A stretch of DNA of 64,000 nucleotides, taken from contig JBEKIF010000002.1 in assembly GCA_050011895.1 (NCBI GenBank), forward strand, positions 1 to 64,000, read 5' to 3'. The notes under the pieces are model-generated. The model was not told where the DNA came from. It saw nothing but the letters and a program-made list of their open reading frames with translations, and ran no database searches. The DNA comes from DATBGO01 sp050011895 (GTDB taxonomy: Bacteria > Actinomycetota > Actinomycetes > Streptosporangiales > Streptosporangiaceae). The translations under genes and the position numbers were made by a program. Positions 40,015 to 48,401 of the stretch are shown one piece after another. Each line of letters begins with the position of its first letter. The stretch's first letter is position 1.

Positions 40015-40773
40015 ATGACTCGGCCGCTGATCGGGATCACCACCGACATGGGGGCTGCGGCCTGGCATGATCGTGTCCGGGAGGCCGCGGTGTCACCGGC
40101 TGTCTACGCCAGGGCGATCGAACGGGCCGGGGCGGTGCCCGTGCTCTTGCCGCCGGTGCTGCTGCCGGGCGCCGCGGGCCGGCTGGCTACCTGGCTGGAC
40201 GGTCTGTTGTTCTCCGGTGGCGCCGACGTGGACGTGCGCTGCTATGGCGCGGCTCCCGGCGATGAGGCCAGCTGGCCCGATCAGGCCAGGGATGTCTGCG
40301 AGCTGACGCTCATGCGCGCGGCCATCGAGACGGGGACCCCCTTCCTGGCGATCTGCCGCGGGCTGCAGGTACTGAACGTCGCCTGCGGCGGAACCCTGAT
40401 CCAGCCCCAGCCGGATGCCGCCGGACCTGGCCGGGCTGTGCCGGGCGGACTGGGGCTGCCTGCCCGCGAGGTCCAGATCATCGCGGACAGCAGGCTCAGC
40501 CAGATTCTGGGTGCCAGCGTCACGGTGCCCGCGTGCCCGCACCACGCCGTTGCGGAACTGGGCAGCGGCGTCGTCGCGACCGGGTGGGCAGCAGGGCACG
40601 TCGCCGCAGCAGTGGAAGTCCCCGGGCATCGATTCGGCATCGGGGTGCAGTGGCACCCCGAGGACACCACCGACATGCGAATCTTCGCTGAGCTCCGGGC
40701 CGCCGCTGATGCCAGTCCGCAGCGCGCCAGCGCAGCCGCCGCCGCGGCTGTGGCGCAGTCCGCCCGCCGGTAG
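40015..40773 (+). CDS. Class I glutamine amidotransferase-like gamma-glutamyl hydrolase (PuuD-like)
   Basis: A 252-residue peptidase C26-family protein. It begins MTRPLIGITTDMG, has A-G-A-V-P-V-L-L-P and a G-L-L-F-S-G-G-A-D-V-D segment, the nucleophile motif F-L-A-I-C-R-G-L-Q-V-L-N-V and the C-terminal catalytic V-Q-W-H-P-E-D. Related enzymes hydrolyse gamma-glutamyl-GABA in putrescine degradation or other gamma-glutamyl amides. An AGGAGGG six bases before the ATG fixes the start. It stands alone between divergent and convergent neighbours, so the substrate is open. Confidence 0.9.
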   Translation: MTRPLIGITTDMGAAAWHDRVREAAVSPAVYARAIERAGAVPVLLPPVLLPGAAGRLATWLDGLLFSGGADVDVRCYGAAPGDEASWPDQARDVCELTLMRAAIETGTPFLAICRGLQVLNVACGGTLIQPQPDAAGPGRAVPGGLGLPAREVQIIADSRLSQILGASVTVPACPHHAVAELGSGVVATGWAAGHVAAAVEVPGHRFGIGVQWHPEDTTDMRIFAELRAAADASPQRASAAAAAAVAQSARR

Positions 40774-40868
40774 CTGCCGACCTGCGGTGCCGCCCTCCAG
40801 GACCCAGCGCTAGCCGCTACTGCCAGACCGCCATCGAAACGGCCCGCGCGGGCCGGCCAGGTCCCGGT

Positions 40869-41669
40869 TCAGATGGGCGCGTTATAGCCGTTGAACCAAT
40901 GGATCTGCAGCCATAGCAGCGCGGCCGTCCAGGCGCCGGTCACCTCGAGGACCCCGACGATAACCAGCATCAGGCCGCCGACCCGCGCGACCCCGCGGGC
41001 GTGGCGCCTGGCGAACCCGAATACGCTCATGCCCCGCTGGACGGCCAGCGCGACGATAAGGAACGGGATGCCCAGGCCAAGAGCATAGACGAAGGCGAGC
41101 GTGGCTGCCCTGGCCGCGGTACCTGTGACCATTCCCAGGCTCAGCACCGCGGCCAGCGTCGGGCCGACGCACGGTGTCCAGCTCAGCCCGAAGAGCACCC
41201 CGATCAGCGGAGCGCTGGCCAGGCCTGCCCGCGGGCGGACCGACGGGCGCATTATCCGGCCCGCGAAGGCGAACCGGTCGAAGAGCCCGGCGAACAGCAG
41301 GCCGAGCAGGATAACCAGGCAGCCGAGAACCTGCGTCAGCCCCTGGCGGTGGTCCTGCAGCGCGGCGCCCAGACCACCGAACGCCACGCCTTCGGTCGCG
41401 AAGAGCGCGGCGAATCCGAGCACGAACAACGCCGTGCCAGCGAGAACCCTGCTGCGGGGCGGCGCGGCCGGAGCTTCCGTCAGCGAGCCGGTGCCGGCGC
41501 CCTGGGCAACGGCACCCGCACCGGACATGCCGGTCACATAGGACAGGTAGCCGGGGACCAGCGGCAGGCAGCATGGCGACAGAAAGGTAACGGCACCTGC
41601 CGCTGCGGCGACCGGCACGGCCAGGATGAGGGGACCAGACAGCACGAGGTGCCCGATACCGCCGCTCAT
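40869..41669 (-). CDS. ccdA: Cytochrome c biogenesis protein CcdA (thiol-disulfide transmembrane carrier)
   Basis: A 266-residue membrane protein with six hydrophobic segments. The first helix carries F-L-S-P-C-C-L-P-L-V-P-G-Y-L-S and the fourth G-L-S-W-T-P-C-V-G-P-T-L-A, the paired cysteines that move electrons from cytoplasmic thioredoxin to exported thiol proteins. The length and the P-C-C-L-P variant are typical of actinobacterial CcdA. It is divergent from the MetE-like gene. No ResB/ResC partners are in this window, so it may serve a general extracytoplasmic thiol pathway rather than a complete system II cluster. Confidence 0.92.
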   Translation of the reverse strand: MSGGIGHLVLSGPLILAVPVAAAAGAVTFLSPCCLPLVPGYLSYVTGMSGAGAVAQGAGTGSLTEAPAAPPRSRVLAGTALFVLGFAALFATEGVAFGGLGAALQDHRQGLTQVLGCLVILLGLLFAGLFDRFAFAGRIMRPSVRPRAGLASAPLIGVLFGLSWTPCVGPTLAAVLSLGMVTGTAARAATLAFVYALGLGIPFLIVALAVQRGMSVFGFARRHARGVARVGGLMLVIVGVLEVTGAWTAALLWLQIHWFNGYNAPI

Positions 41670-41778
41670 CTGTCTCCCCTCGCGATCCCGACGTCGCCAA
41701 ACCTACCCCGGGCGGCTCGGGGCGGTCGTCACCGCCGGCGGACCGGCTGGTTGACCAGGGCGGGGGACCAAGGCCACC

Positions 41779-42900
41779 ATGTCGGCTATGCGAAGTAGCC
41801 CGCCCTTCCGCGCCGACCATGTCGGCAGCCTGCTCCGCCCGCGGCGGCTGCTCGCCGCGCGCGACGATCTTGTGTCCGGGCGCATCGACGCAGCGCAGCT
41901 GCGGGCGGTCGAGGATGATGCGATCGCTGCCGTTGTCGCGATGCAGGAGGACGTCGGACTGCAGTCGGCAACCGACGGCGAGTTCCGCCGGGCTTCCTGG
42001 CATATGGACTTCATCTACCAGCTGGGCGGGATCAGCAAGGCCCCGGGCAACCTGGCGGTGAAGTTCCGCAACCCGACTGGCGAGATCGAATTCACGCCTG
42101 CCGCGCTGCAGGTCAGCGGCAAGATGCGGATAAACCAGACGATCTTCGGCGACGATTTCCGCTACCTGCAGTCGGTGGTCAGTACCACGGTGCCCAAGCT
42201 CACCATCCCGTCGCCGAACATGGTCCACTACCGCGGCGGCCCGGCGGCCATCGATCCGGCGGTCTACCCCGACATCGACGAGTTCTGGAGCGACCTGTCC
42301 GCCGCCTACGCCGACGAGGTCCGGCGGCTGGCCGGGCTGGGCTGCCGTTACCTGCAGCTCGACGACACCAGCCTGGCCTACCTGAACGACCCCGCGCAGC
42401 GGGCGGAGATCGCCGAGCGGGGCGAGGACGCCGAGCACCTGCATCTGCGCTACATCCGTCAGGTCAACGACGCGATTGCCGGCCGCCCCGCGGAGCTGGC
42501 CGTGACCACGCACATGTGCCGCGGCAACTTCCGCTCGTCGTGGGCCGCCGAGGGCGGCTATGACTTCGTCGCGGAGGCGCTCTTCAGCGAGCTGGCCGTG
42601 GACGGCTTCTTCCTCGAATATGACGACGAGCGCTCGGGCGGGTTCGAGCCGCTCCGGTTTGTCCCGGCGGGGAAGATGGTGGTCCTCGGGCTGGTCACCA
42701 CCAAGCGCGGCGCCCTTGAGGACCCCGATACGCTCAAGCGGCGGATCGACGAGGCGGCCAAGTTCGTGCCGCTCGACCAGCTCTGCCTGTCGCCGCAATG
42801 CGGGTTCTCCTCCACCGTGGAGGGCAACGTGCTGAGCTATGACGATGAGGTCGCCAAGCTCCGTCTCATCGTCGATGTCGCGCGGGACGTCTGGGGCTGA
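41779..42900 (+). CDS. MetE C-terminal-domain-like cobalamin-independent methyltransferase
   Basis: A 373-residue protein corresponding to the catalytic C-terminal barrel of cobalamin-independent methionine synthase only; full MetE is about 750 residues. It starts with F-R-A-D-H-V-G-S-L-L-R-P, contains D-E-V-R-R-L-A-G-L-G-C-R-Y-L-Q-L-D-D-T, and has zinc-ligand candidates in T-T-H-M-C-R-G-N, E-Y-D-D-E-R-S-G and S-P-Q-C-G-F-S-S. Such stand-alone domains are widespread in actinobacteria and often of unknown acceptor (corrinoid, thiols or xenobiotics). It is divergent from ccdA with about 110 bp between; no SAM or B12 riboswitch is visible there. Confidence 0.9.
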   Translation: MSAMRSSPPFRADHVGSLLRPRRLLAARDDLVSGRIDAAQLRAVEDDAIAAVVAMQEDVGLQSATDGEFRRASWHMDFIYQLGGISKAPGNLAVKFRNPTGEIEFTPAALQVSGKMRINQTIFGDDFRYLQSVVSTTVPKLTIPSPNMVHYRGGPAAIDPAVYPDIDEFWSDLSAAYADEVRRLAGLGCRYLQLDDTSLAYLNDPAQRAEIAERGEDAEHLHLRYIRQVNDAIAGRPAELAVTTHMCRGNFRSSWAAEGGYDFVAEALFSELAVDGFFLEYDDERSGGFEPLRFVPAGKMVVLGLVTTKRGALEDPDTLKRRIDEAAKFVPLDQLCLSPQCGFSSTVEGNVLSYDDEVAKLRLIVDVARDVWG

Positions 42901-42975
42901 CGCTCACCCGGCGCGCGGCTAGCCGCGGCCGAAAACCGTTTCGGGCGCTCGCCTGCCCGCTGGTAGCTTGACCGC

Positions 42976-43014
42976 GTGCCGGTGCCGGGGAAGCCAGTCG
43001 GCCGGCCGCTGTGA
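42976..43014 (+). CDS. Possible 12-codon upstream ORF coupled to the MFS gene
   Basis: GTG-initiated frame (M-P-V-P-G-K-P-V-G-R-P-L) whose stop overlaps the GTG start of the following transporter gene (GTGA). A TAGCTT -10-like box ends six bases before it, which would make it leaderless. It may be a translational coupler, but a frame this short can occur by chance. Confidence 0.2.
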   Translation: MPVPGKPVGRPL

Positions 43015-44269
43015 GCTTGCTCCGGGCCGACCTGGCACCGCTACGGGCCTCAAGGGATTTCCGGCTCCTGTATGTCAGCCGGACCGTCACGCTGTTCGGG
43101 ACGCTCGCAGCCGACGTGGCCCTGCTCGTACAGGCGAGGCAGCTCACCGGATCGACTTTCGATGTGGGGCTGCTCGGGGCCGCGGAGCTGGTGCCGGTCG
43201 TGGTGTTCGGCCTGTACGGCGGCGTGCTGGCAGACCGGCTCGACCGCAGCCGCCTGCCGCGCCTGTGCGAGGCCGGACTCGGCTGTTGCGCCGGGCTGCT
43301 GGTGATCAATGCTCTGCAGCCGCGGCCCGCCGTCTGGCCGCTGTACCTGATTGCCGCTGCCGCCTCGGCCCTAGCCGCATTGCAACGGCCATCTCTCGAT
43401 GCGTCGGTCCCGCGTATCGTCGCTCGCCATCAGCTCACGGCGGCGGCGGCGCTGATGGCGATGTCGTCGAATGCGAGCTTCATCGCCGGGTCCGCCTTCG
43501 GCGGCGCGCTGGCGGCGGGCTACGGGCCCGGGCTGGTGTACGGGTTTGACACGGTCAGCTTCGCGGTGTCGCTTGGCTTCCTGTGCCTGCTCCGGCCGCT
43601 GCCGGCGGCTGCCACCGGGGAGCACCCGGCTGCGCCCGGCCTGCGCAGCGTGCTGGCCGGGCTGCGGTACGCCCGCGGCAGGCCGGAACTGCTCGGCTCC
43701 TACCTGGCCGATCTCGCGGCGATGGGTTCGCTTATCCCAATGTGCTGTTCCCTTTCCTGGCCGCCGAGCTGCACGCAACCTGGGCGGTCGGCCTGATGTT
43801 CGCCGCTCCTCCGGCCGGGGCGCTCGCCGCCTCCCTGGCGAGCGGATGGACGGGCCGGGTGCAACGGCAGGGCCGCGCGATAGCCTTGTCGGCGCTCTCC
43901 TGGGGGCTCGCCATCACGGCCTTCGGCCTGGCCCCTGACATCGTTGTCGCGCTGGCATGCCTGCTGGCGGCCGGAGCCGCCGACATGCTGAGCGGAATCT
44001 TCCGCGACACCCTGTGGAACCAGACGATCCCTGATCAGCTGCGCGGTCGGCTGGCCGGGGTGGAACTGCTCAGCTACAGCATCGGGCCATCGGCAGGGCA
44101 GATCAGGGCCGGCGCGGTCGCGGCCATCACGACCACCAGGTTCTCACTCTGGTCCGGCGGGGTGGCCTGCGTCGGCGCCGTGGGCGTGGTCTGCCTGGCG
44201 CTGCCCGGCTTCGTTGCCTACAACGCCCGCCGGACAGCCGCCGGGCCCGGCGCCGTGGCCGGCCGCTGA
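43011..44269 (+). pseudogene. MFS transporter (EntS-like) with an internal frameshift
   Basis: Together two frames encode a complete permease of about 418 residues of the enterobactin-exporter/multidrug type. The first frame covers about 240 codons (LRADLAPLRASRDFRLLYVSRTV... through LLGSYLADLAAM) and then leaves the family sequence. The second frame resumes with G-F-A-Y-P-N-V-L-F-P-F-L-A-A-E-L and continues to the normal end with the remaining six helices. The junction is near 43724-43727: one base appears missing in the GATGGGTTCG stretch. Either the gene is freshly broken or this is an assembly error; no slippery sequence suggests programmed frameshifting. It is convergent with the flavoprotein gene, three bases apart. 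Confidence 0.85.
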
Positions 44270-44272
44270 CGA

Positions 44273-45634
44273 TCAGCCCAGGTCGCGCAGGGCGTCCTCG
44301 ATCCCGCGATGGAAGGTCGGGTAAGCGTAGATCATCTCGCGCAACCGCGTGGTCGGCACTTCCGCGTGCACGGCGAGGGCCAGCAGGCTGAGCACTTCGC
44401 CGCCCCACGGCCCGGCCGAGGTGGCGCCGACCAGGACCCCGCGCCCGGCGTCCTCGACCAGCTTGATGAAGCCGTCGTTGCCTGCCTTGTGGATCCAGCC
44501 CCTGGTGGACGCCGGGACCTGCGCCATGCCGGTCCGCACGGCCAGCTGCTGCTCCGTGGCCTCCGCCTCGGTCAGCCCCACCGCTCCGACCTCCGGATCG
44601 GTGAAGGTGACCCGCGGCACGGCGTGGTACTCGGCGCCGCGCTGCTGCCGGCCGAGGATGTCGGCCACGACGATGCCCGAGTGGTACATCGACATGTGCG
44701 TAAAGGCGCCCTTGCCGATCACGTCGCCAAGCGCCCAGACGCCGTCGGTGACGCGCAGGTGCGCGTCAGCCTGGATGGCAGGGGCCTTCTCGTCGAGCCC
44801 GATGGCGCCGACGCCCACCTCGGCGAGGCCGGCCCGGCGGCCGGTGGCGACGAGCAGCGCGGTCGCGGTCAGCTTGGTGCCGCCGGCGAGCGTCACCGTG
44901 AACTCCGCGCCGTCGTGAACCACCGACGCCGCCGTGATGCGGGTGTGCACGCCGATGCCTTCCCGGCCGAACACCTTCCCGATCAGCTCCCCGGACTCCG
45001 GTTCCTCCAGCGGCAGCAGCCGGCCGGCCGCCTCGACCACGGAGACCTGCGCGCCGAAGCGGGCGAAGACCTGGGCGAGCTCGGCGCCGATCGCGCCGCC
45101 GCCGAGCACGACCAGGGACTCGGGCACCCGCTCCGCCTCGATGGCCTCGCGGTTGGTCCAGTAGGGCGTGCCGGCCAGGCCCGGAATGGGCGGAATGAAC
45201 GGCGCCGTCCCGGTCGCGATGATGATCCCGCGGCGTGCCTTCAGTACGTCACCGCTCACGGTGACCTCGCCGGGCGCGGTGATCTGGCCGTGGCCGCGGA
45301 ATAGCCTGCCGCCCTTGCCGGTGAACCGGTCGGCGGCCACCGTGTCATCCCAGTCGTCGGTCGCCTCCGATCTGATCCGGCCGGCCACCGGGGCCCAGTC
45401 GGGCGCGAGCGCGGAATCCCCGGACATGCCGGGAATCCGGCGGCCCTCGGCGAGCAGGTCGGCCGCGCGGATCATCATCTTGGACGGCACGCAGCCCCAG
45501 TACGGGCATTCGCCGCCGACCAGCCGCTCCTCCACGGCGGCCACCTCGAGGCCGGCCTCGGCGAGCCGCCCGGCCGCGTTCTCGCCGCCTGGTCCCATCC
45601 CGATGACGATCACGTCGACCTCATGCTGGGCCAC
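44273..45634 (-). CDS. FAD-dependent pyridine nucleotide-disulfide oxidoreductase (dihydrolipoamide dehydrogenase/mercuric reductase-like)
   Basis: A class I flavoprotein disulfide reductase of about 453 residues. It shows the FAD-binding V-D-V-I-V-I-G-M-G-P-G-G-E-N, the redox-active pair in G-G-E-C-P-Y-W-G-C-V-P-S-K, an NAD(P) site V-V-L-G-G-G-A-I-G-A-E, the second FAD motif W-A-L-G-D-V-I-G-K-G and the dimerisation domain. The C-terminal catalytic His-Glu pair of lipoamide dehydrogenase (H-x-x-x-x-E) is not evident; the end reads Y-A-Y-P-T-F-H-R-G-I-E-D-A-L, as in mycothione-reductase-like or MerA-like branches, so the substrate is uncertain. I place the start at GTG with GGGAGG six bases before, ten codons inside the longest frame. 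It is divergent from the ergothioneine operon and may serve thiol redox. Confidence 0.85.
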   Translation of the reverse strand: MAQHEVDVIVIGMGPGGENAAGRLAEAGLEVAAVEERLVGGECPYWGCVPSKMMIRAADLLAEGRRIPGMSGDSALAPDWAPVAGRIRSEATDDWDDTVAADRFTGKGGRLFRGHGQITAPGEVTVSGDVLKARRGIIIATGTAPFIPPIPGLAGTPYWTNREAIEAERVPESLVVLGGGAIGAELAQVFARFGAQVSVVEAAGRLLPLEEPESGELIGKVFGREGIGVHTRITAASVVHDGAEFTVTLAGGTKLTATALLVATGRRAGLAEVGVGAIGLDEKAPAIQADAHLRVTDGVWALGDVIGKGAFTHMSMYHSGIVVADILGRQQRGAEYHAVPRVTFTDPEVGAVGLTEAEATEQQLAVRTGMAQVPASTRGWIHKAGNDGFIKLVEDAGRGVLVGATSAGPWGGEVLSLLALAVHAEVPTTRLREMIYAYPTFHRGIEDALRDLG

Positions 45635-45750
45635 GCTGAACCTCCCGGCGTCTGATCCGTGCATGCGGGTATGGCACCGTGGAAATGTCTGTGCCCGCGA
45701 GCTCGTTGGCAGGTTTGTGCCCGGTATTGCAGGACCTTACGGAGAATCCA

Positions 45751-47088
45751 ATGATGCATCTGCGCCGCACTGAAGATCACGCTGCCCCGCCGCTATCGGA
45801 GCGCGAGGCCGAACGCCGCCTGCACGGCATCTGCTTCAAGACCGGCCCGCCCGGCACGCTCGGAGTCGAGCTCGAGTGGCTGGTGTGCGACGGGATTGAC
45901 CCGGCGCTGCCGGTCCCGCACGAGAAGGTGGCCCGCTGCCTCGCAGGCCTGGATACGCCAGGCGGCCTGCCGGGGAACGGCCGGCTGACCTTCGAACCCG
46001 GCGGGCAAGTCGAGCTCAGCTCCGCACCGGCAGCATCTCTTGGCGATTGCATAACCGCGGCGTGCCGTGATCTGGCGGCGGTGCGCCTGGCCCTCCGCCC
46101 GGCCGGGCTGACCCTGGTCGGGCGTGGCTTCGATCCTTGTCGGCCGCCCTGCCGCGTCCTCGATCTGCCGCGCTACGCGGCCATGGAGGAGTTCTTCGAC
46201 CGCGGCGGGCCGTGGGGCCGGCTCATGATGGGCAGTACCGCATCGGTACAGGTCTGCGTCGACGCAGGCCGCGAATGTACCGGTACGAGCGGTTTCCGGT
46301 TCCGCTGGCGGCTGCTGCACGCCCTCGGCCCGGTACTTGTCGCGGTCTTCGCGAACTCGCCGCTGCGGGCCGGCCGTCCGACCGGCTGGAAGAGCACCAG
46401 GCAGGCCGTGTGGGCCCGGCTGGACCCGAGCAGGACCCTGGCGCCGGCCGGGGCTGAACCTGGACTTCAGGCGCCAGGCAGCGATCCCGATGCTCTCGAT
46501 CCGCGGGCCGAATGGGCCAGCTATGCGCTCGATGCGGAGGTTATGTGCGTGCGCAGGGGCGGCTCGCGGCACTGGACCGCGCCGGTCGGGCTTACCTTCC
46601 GCGACTGGCTGCGCGGTGCCGGCGAGCGCTGGCCGACCACGGATGACCTGGCTTACCACCTGTCCACGCTGTTTCCGCCGGTCCGGCCGCGGGGCCATCT
46701 GGAAGTCCGGATGATCGACGCGCAGCCCGCTGACGGCTGGATCGTGCCCGCCGGGCTTGTCGCCGCCTTGCTGGATGATCCGGTCGCCGCGGACCTGGCG
46801 ATGGCGGCTGCGGAACCGGTCTGGCACGGCCGGGTACCGGACTGGCAGGCCGCGGGGCGGGCCGGCCCCGCTGGCGACGGCATGGGCCCGTGGCTGGACG
46901 CGGCCCGGCTGGGCCCCGCTGATCCCGTGCTCGCCCGGGCGGGACGGGCTTGCTTCGAGGCGGCTGACGCGGCCCTGGGCCGGTCGCAGACCCCGCGCGC
47001 GGTGCGGGATGCGGTCGCCGGGTTTGCCGACACGTACGCATCGCGGGGCCGCTGCCCCGCCGACGACCTGCTGGAGGCAGCCAGATGA
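45751..47088 (+). CDS. egtA: EgtA, ergothioneine-pathway glutamate-cysteine ligase
   Basis: A 445-residue ATP-dependent ligase making gamma-glutamylcysteine, the sulfur donor for EgtB in the mycobacterial ergothioneine route. Family features: G-V-E-L-E-W-L-V, E-P-G-G-Q-V-E-L-S, M-M-G-S-T-A-S-V-Q-V-C-V-D-A-G and R-G-H-L-E-V-R-M-I-D, the glutamate-cysteine ligase (GCS2/EgtA) motifs. The ATG is preceded by GGAG at six bases; an in-frame start 24 codons earlier is less likely. It overlaps egtB by ATGA and is the first gene of the operon. It acts in the cytoplasm. Confidence 0.93.
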   Translation: MMHLRRTEDHAAPPLSEREAERRLHGICFKTGPPGTLGVELEWLVCDGIDPALPVPHEKVARCLAGLDTPGGLPGNGRLTFEPGGQVELSSAPAASLGDCITAACRDLAAVRLALRPAGLTLVGRGFDPCRPPCRVLDLPRYAAMEEFFDRGGPWGRLMMGSTASVQVCVDAGRECTGTSGFRFRWRLLHALGPVLVAVFANSPLRAGRPTGWKSTRQAVWARLDPSRTLAPAGAEPGLQAPGSDPDALDPRAEWASYALDAEVMCVRRGGSRHWTAPVGLTFRDWLRGAGERWPTTDDLAYHLSTLFPPVRPRGHLEVRMIDAQPADGWIVPAGLVAALLDDPVAADLAMAAAEPVWHGRVPDWQAAGRAGPAGDGMGPWLDAARLGPADPVLARAGRACFEAADAALGRSQTPRAVRDAVAGFADTYASRGRCPADDLLEAAR

Positions 47089-48401
47089 CAGCGCAAGCGG
47101 AGGACCTGCGGGACCGGATCGCCGGCCTGCTCGCGCAGGCCAGGGACCGCACCAGCAGCCTGACCGAATGCGTGCCCGACAGCGACCTGATCCGGCAGCA
47201 CTCGCCGCTCATGTCGCCGCTGGTCTGGGACCTCGCGCACGTCGCCAACCAGGAGGAACTCTGGCTGTTGCGCGGTGTCGGCGGCCGGGATCCGATGCGC
47301 CCGGAGATCGACCCGCTCTACGACGCGTTCGAGCATCCGCGGGCGGAACGCCCGTCGTTGCCGCTGCTGGCACCCGCGGAGGCGCGCGCTTACGCCCGCG
47401 AGGTGCGAGGCAGGGTCCTGGACCTCATCGAGCGCACCACCTTCACCCCGAAGCCGTTGCTTGCTGAGGGGTTCGTGTTCGGCATGATCGCGCAGCACGA
47501 GCAGCAGCACGACGAGACCATGCTGGCCACCCACCAGCTCAGGCGCGGCACACCGGTGCTGTCCGCACCGCCGCCCGGGCCGCCGCCGGCCGATGCGATG
47601 TCGCTGCCCGCCGAGGTAGAGGTGCCCGGCGGGCCGTTCATGATGGGCACCTCGACCGAAGCCTGGGCGCTGGACAATGAGCGTCCCGCGCACCTGGCCG
47701 ACGTCAGCTCATTCTGGATCGACACGACGCCGGTGACCAACGCCCGGTACGCCGAGTTCATCGCCGACGGCGGCTACGACCAGCGGCGCTGGTGGACCGC
47801 GGCGGGCTGGGAGCACCGGCAGCGGGCCGGCCTCAGCGCGCCTGCGTTCTGGCGGCGCGACCGGGACCAGTGGCTGCGGCGGCGGTTCGGGATCACCGAG
47901 CCGGTCCCGCCGGCCGAGCCTGTGCTGCACGTCTGCTGGTATGAGGCGGATGCGTTCGCCCGGTGGGCGGGCCGCCGGCTGCCGACCGAAGCCGAGTGGG
48001 AGAAGGCCGCCAGGTTCGACCCGGCCGCCGGCCGGTCGATGCGCTATCCGTGGGGCGACGGCGACCCGTCCCCGTCGCTCGCCAACCTCGGCCAGCGGCA
48101 CCTGCAGCCCGCTCCGGCCGGCTCGTACCCCGACGGCGCAGCGCCCTGCGGGGCACGGCAGCTGATCGGTGACGTGTGGGAGTGGACGGCCAGCGATTTC
48201 CGGCCGTATCCGGGTTTCTCGGCGTGGCCCTACCGGGAGTACTCCGAGGTCTTCTTCGGCAGCGACTACAAGGTGCTCCGGGGCGGCGCGTTCTCGGCCG
48301 ACCCAGTTGCCTGCCGGGGCACCTTCAGGAACTGGGACTACCCGGTGCGCAGGCAGATCTTCGCTGGCCTGCGCACCGCTCGCGACGGGGGGCTGGCCTG
48401 A
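47085..48401 (+). CDS. egtB: EgtB, hercynine oxygenase (sulfoxide synthase)
   Basis: A 438-residue non-haem iron enzyme that joins gamma-glutamylcysteine to hercynine using oxygen. The N-terminal DinB-like domain contains the iron ligand set H138-E-Q-Q-H142-D-E (HX3HXE), and the first helix region has an early His in L-A-H-V-A-N-Q-E-E-L-W-L. The C-terminal formylglycine-generating-enzyme-like domain shows V-P-G-G-P-F-M-M-G-T, R-R-L-P-T-E-A-E-W-E-K-A-A, G-D-V-W-E-W-T-A-S and L-R-G-G-A-F-S. It overlaps egtA by four bases and the egtCD start by one base (TGATG), indicating translational coupling. Confidence 0.96.
   Translation: MTAQAEDLRDRIAGLLAQARDRTSSLTECVPDSDLIRQHSPLMSPLVWDLAHVANQEELWLLRGVGGRDPMRPEIDPLYDAFEHPRAERPSLPLLAPAEARAYAREVRGRVLDLIERTTFTPKPLLAEGFVFGMIAQHEQQHDETMLATHQLRRGTPVLSAPPPGPPPADAMSLPAEVEVPGGPFMMGTSTEAWALDNERPAHLADVSSFWIDTTPVTNARYAEFIADGGYDQRRWWTAAGWEHRQRAGLSAPAFWRRDRDQWLRRRFGITEPVPPAEPVLHVCWYEADAFARWAGRRLPTEAEWEKAARFDPAAGRSMRYPWGDGDPSPSLANLGQRHLQPAPAGSYPDGAAPCGARQLIGDVWEWTASDFRPYPGFSAWPYREYSEVFFGSDYKVLRGGAFSADPVACRGTFRNWDYPVRRQIFAGLRTARDGGLA

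Noticed and set aside
41670..41778. SAM or cobalamin riboswitch before the MetE-like gene
   Set aside because: The 109-bp gap is too short and lacks the conserved cores of either class.
48176..48400. Extension of the EgtCD frame upstream of 48401
   Set aside because: It runs through the end of egtB in another frame; Cys2 of EgtC must directly follow the initiator Met at 48401.
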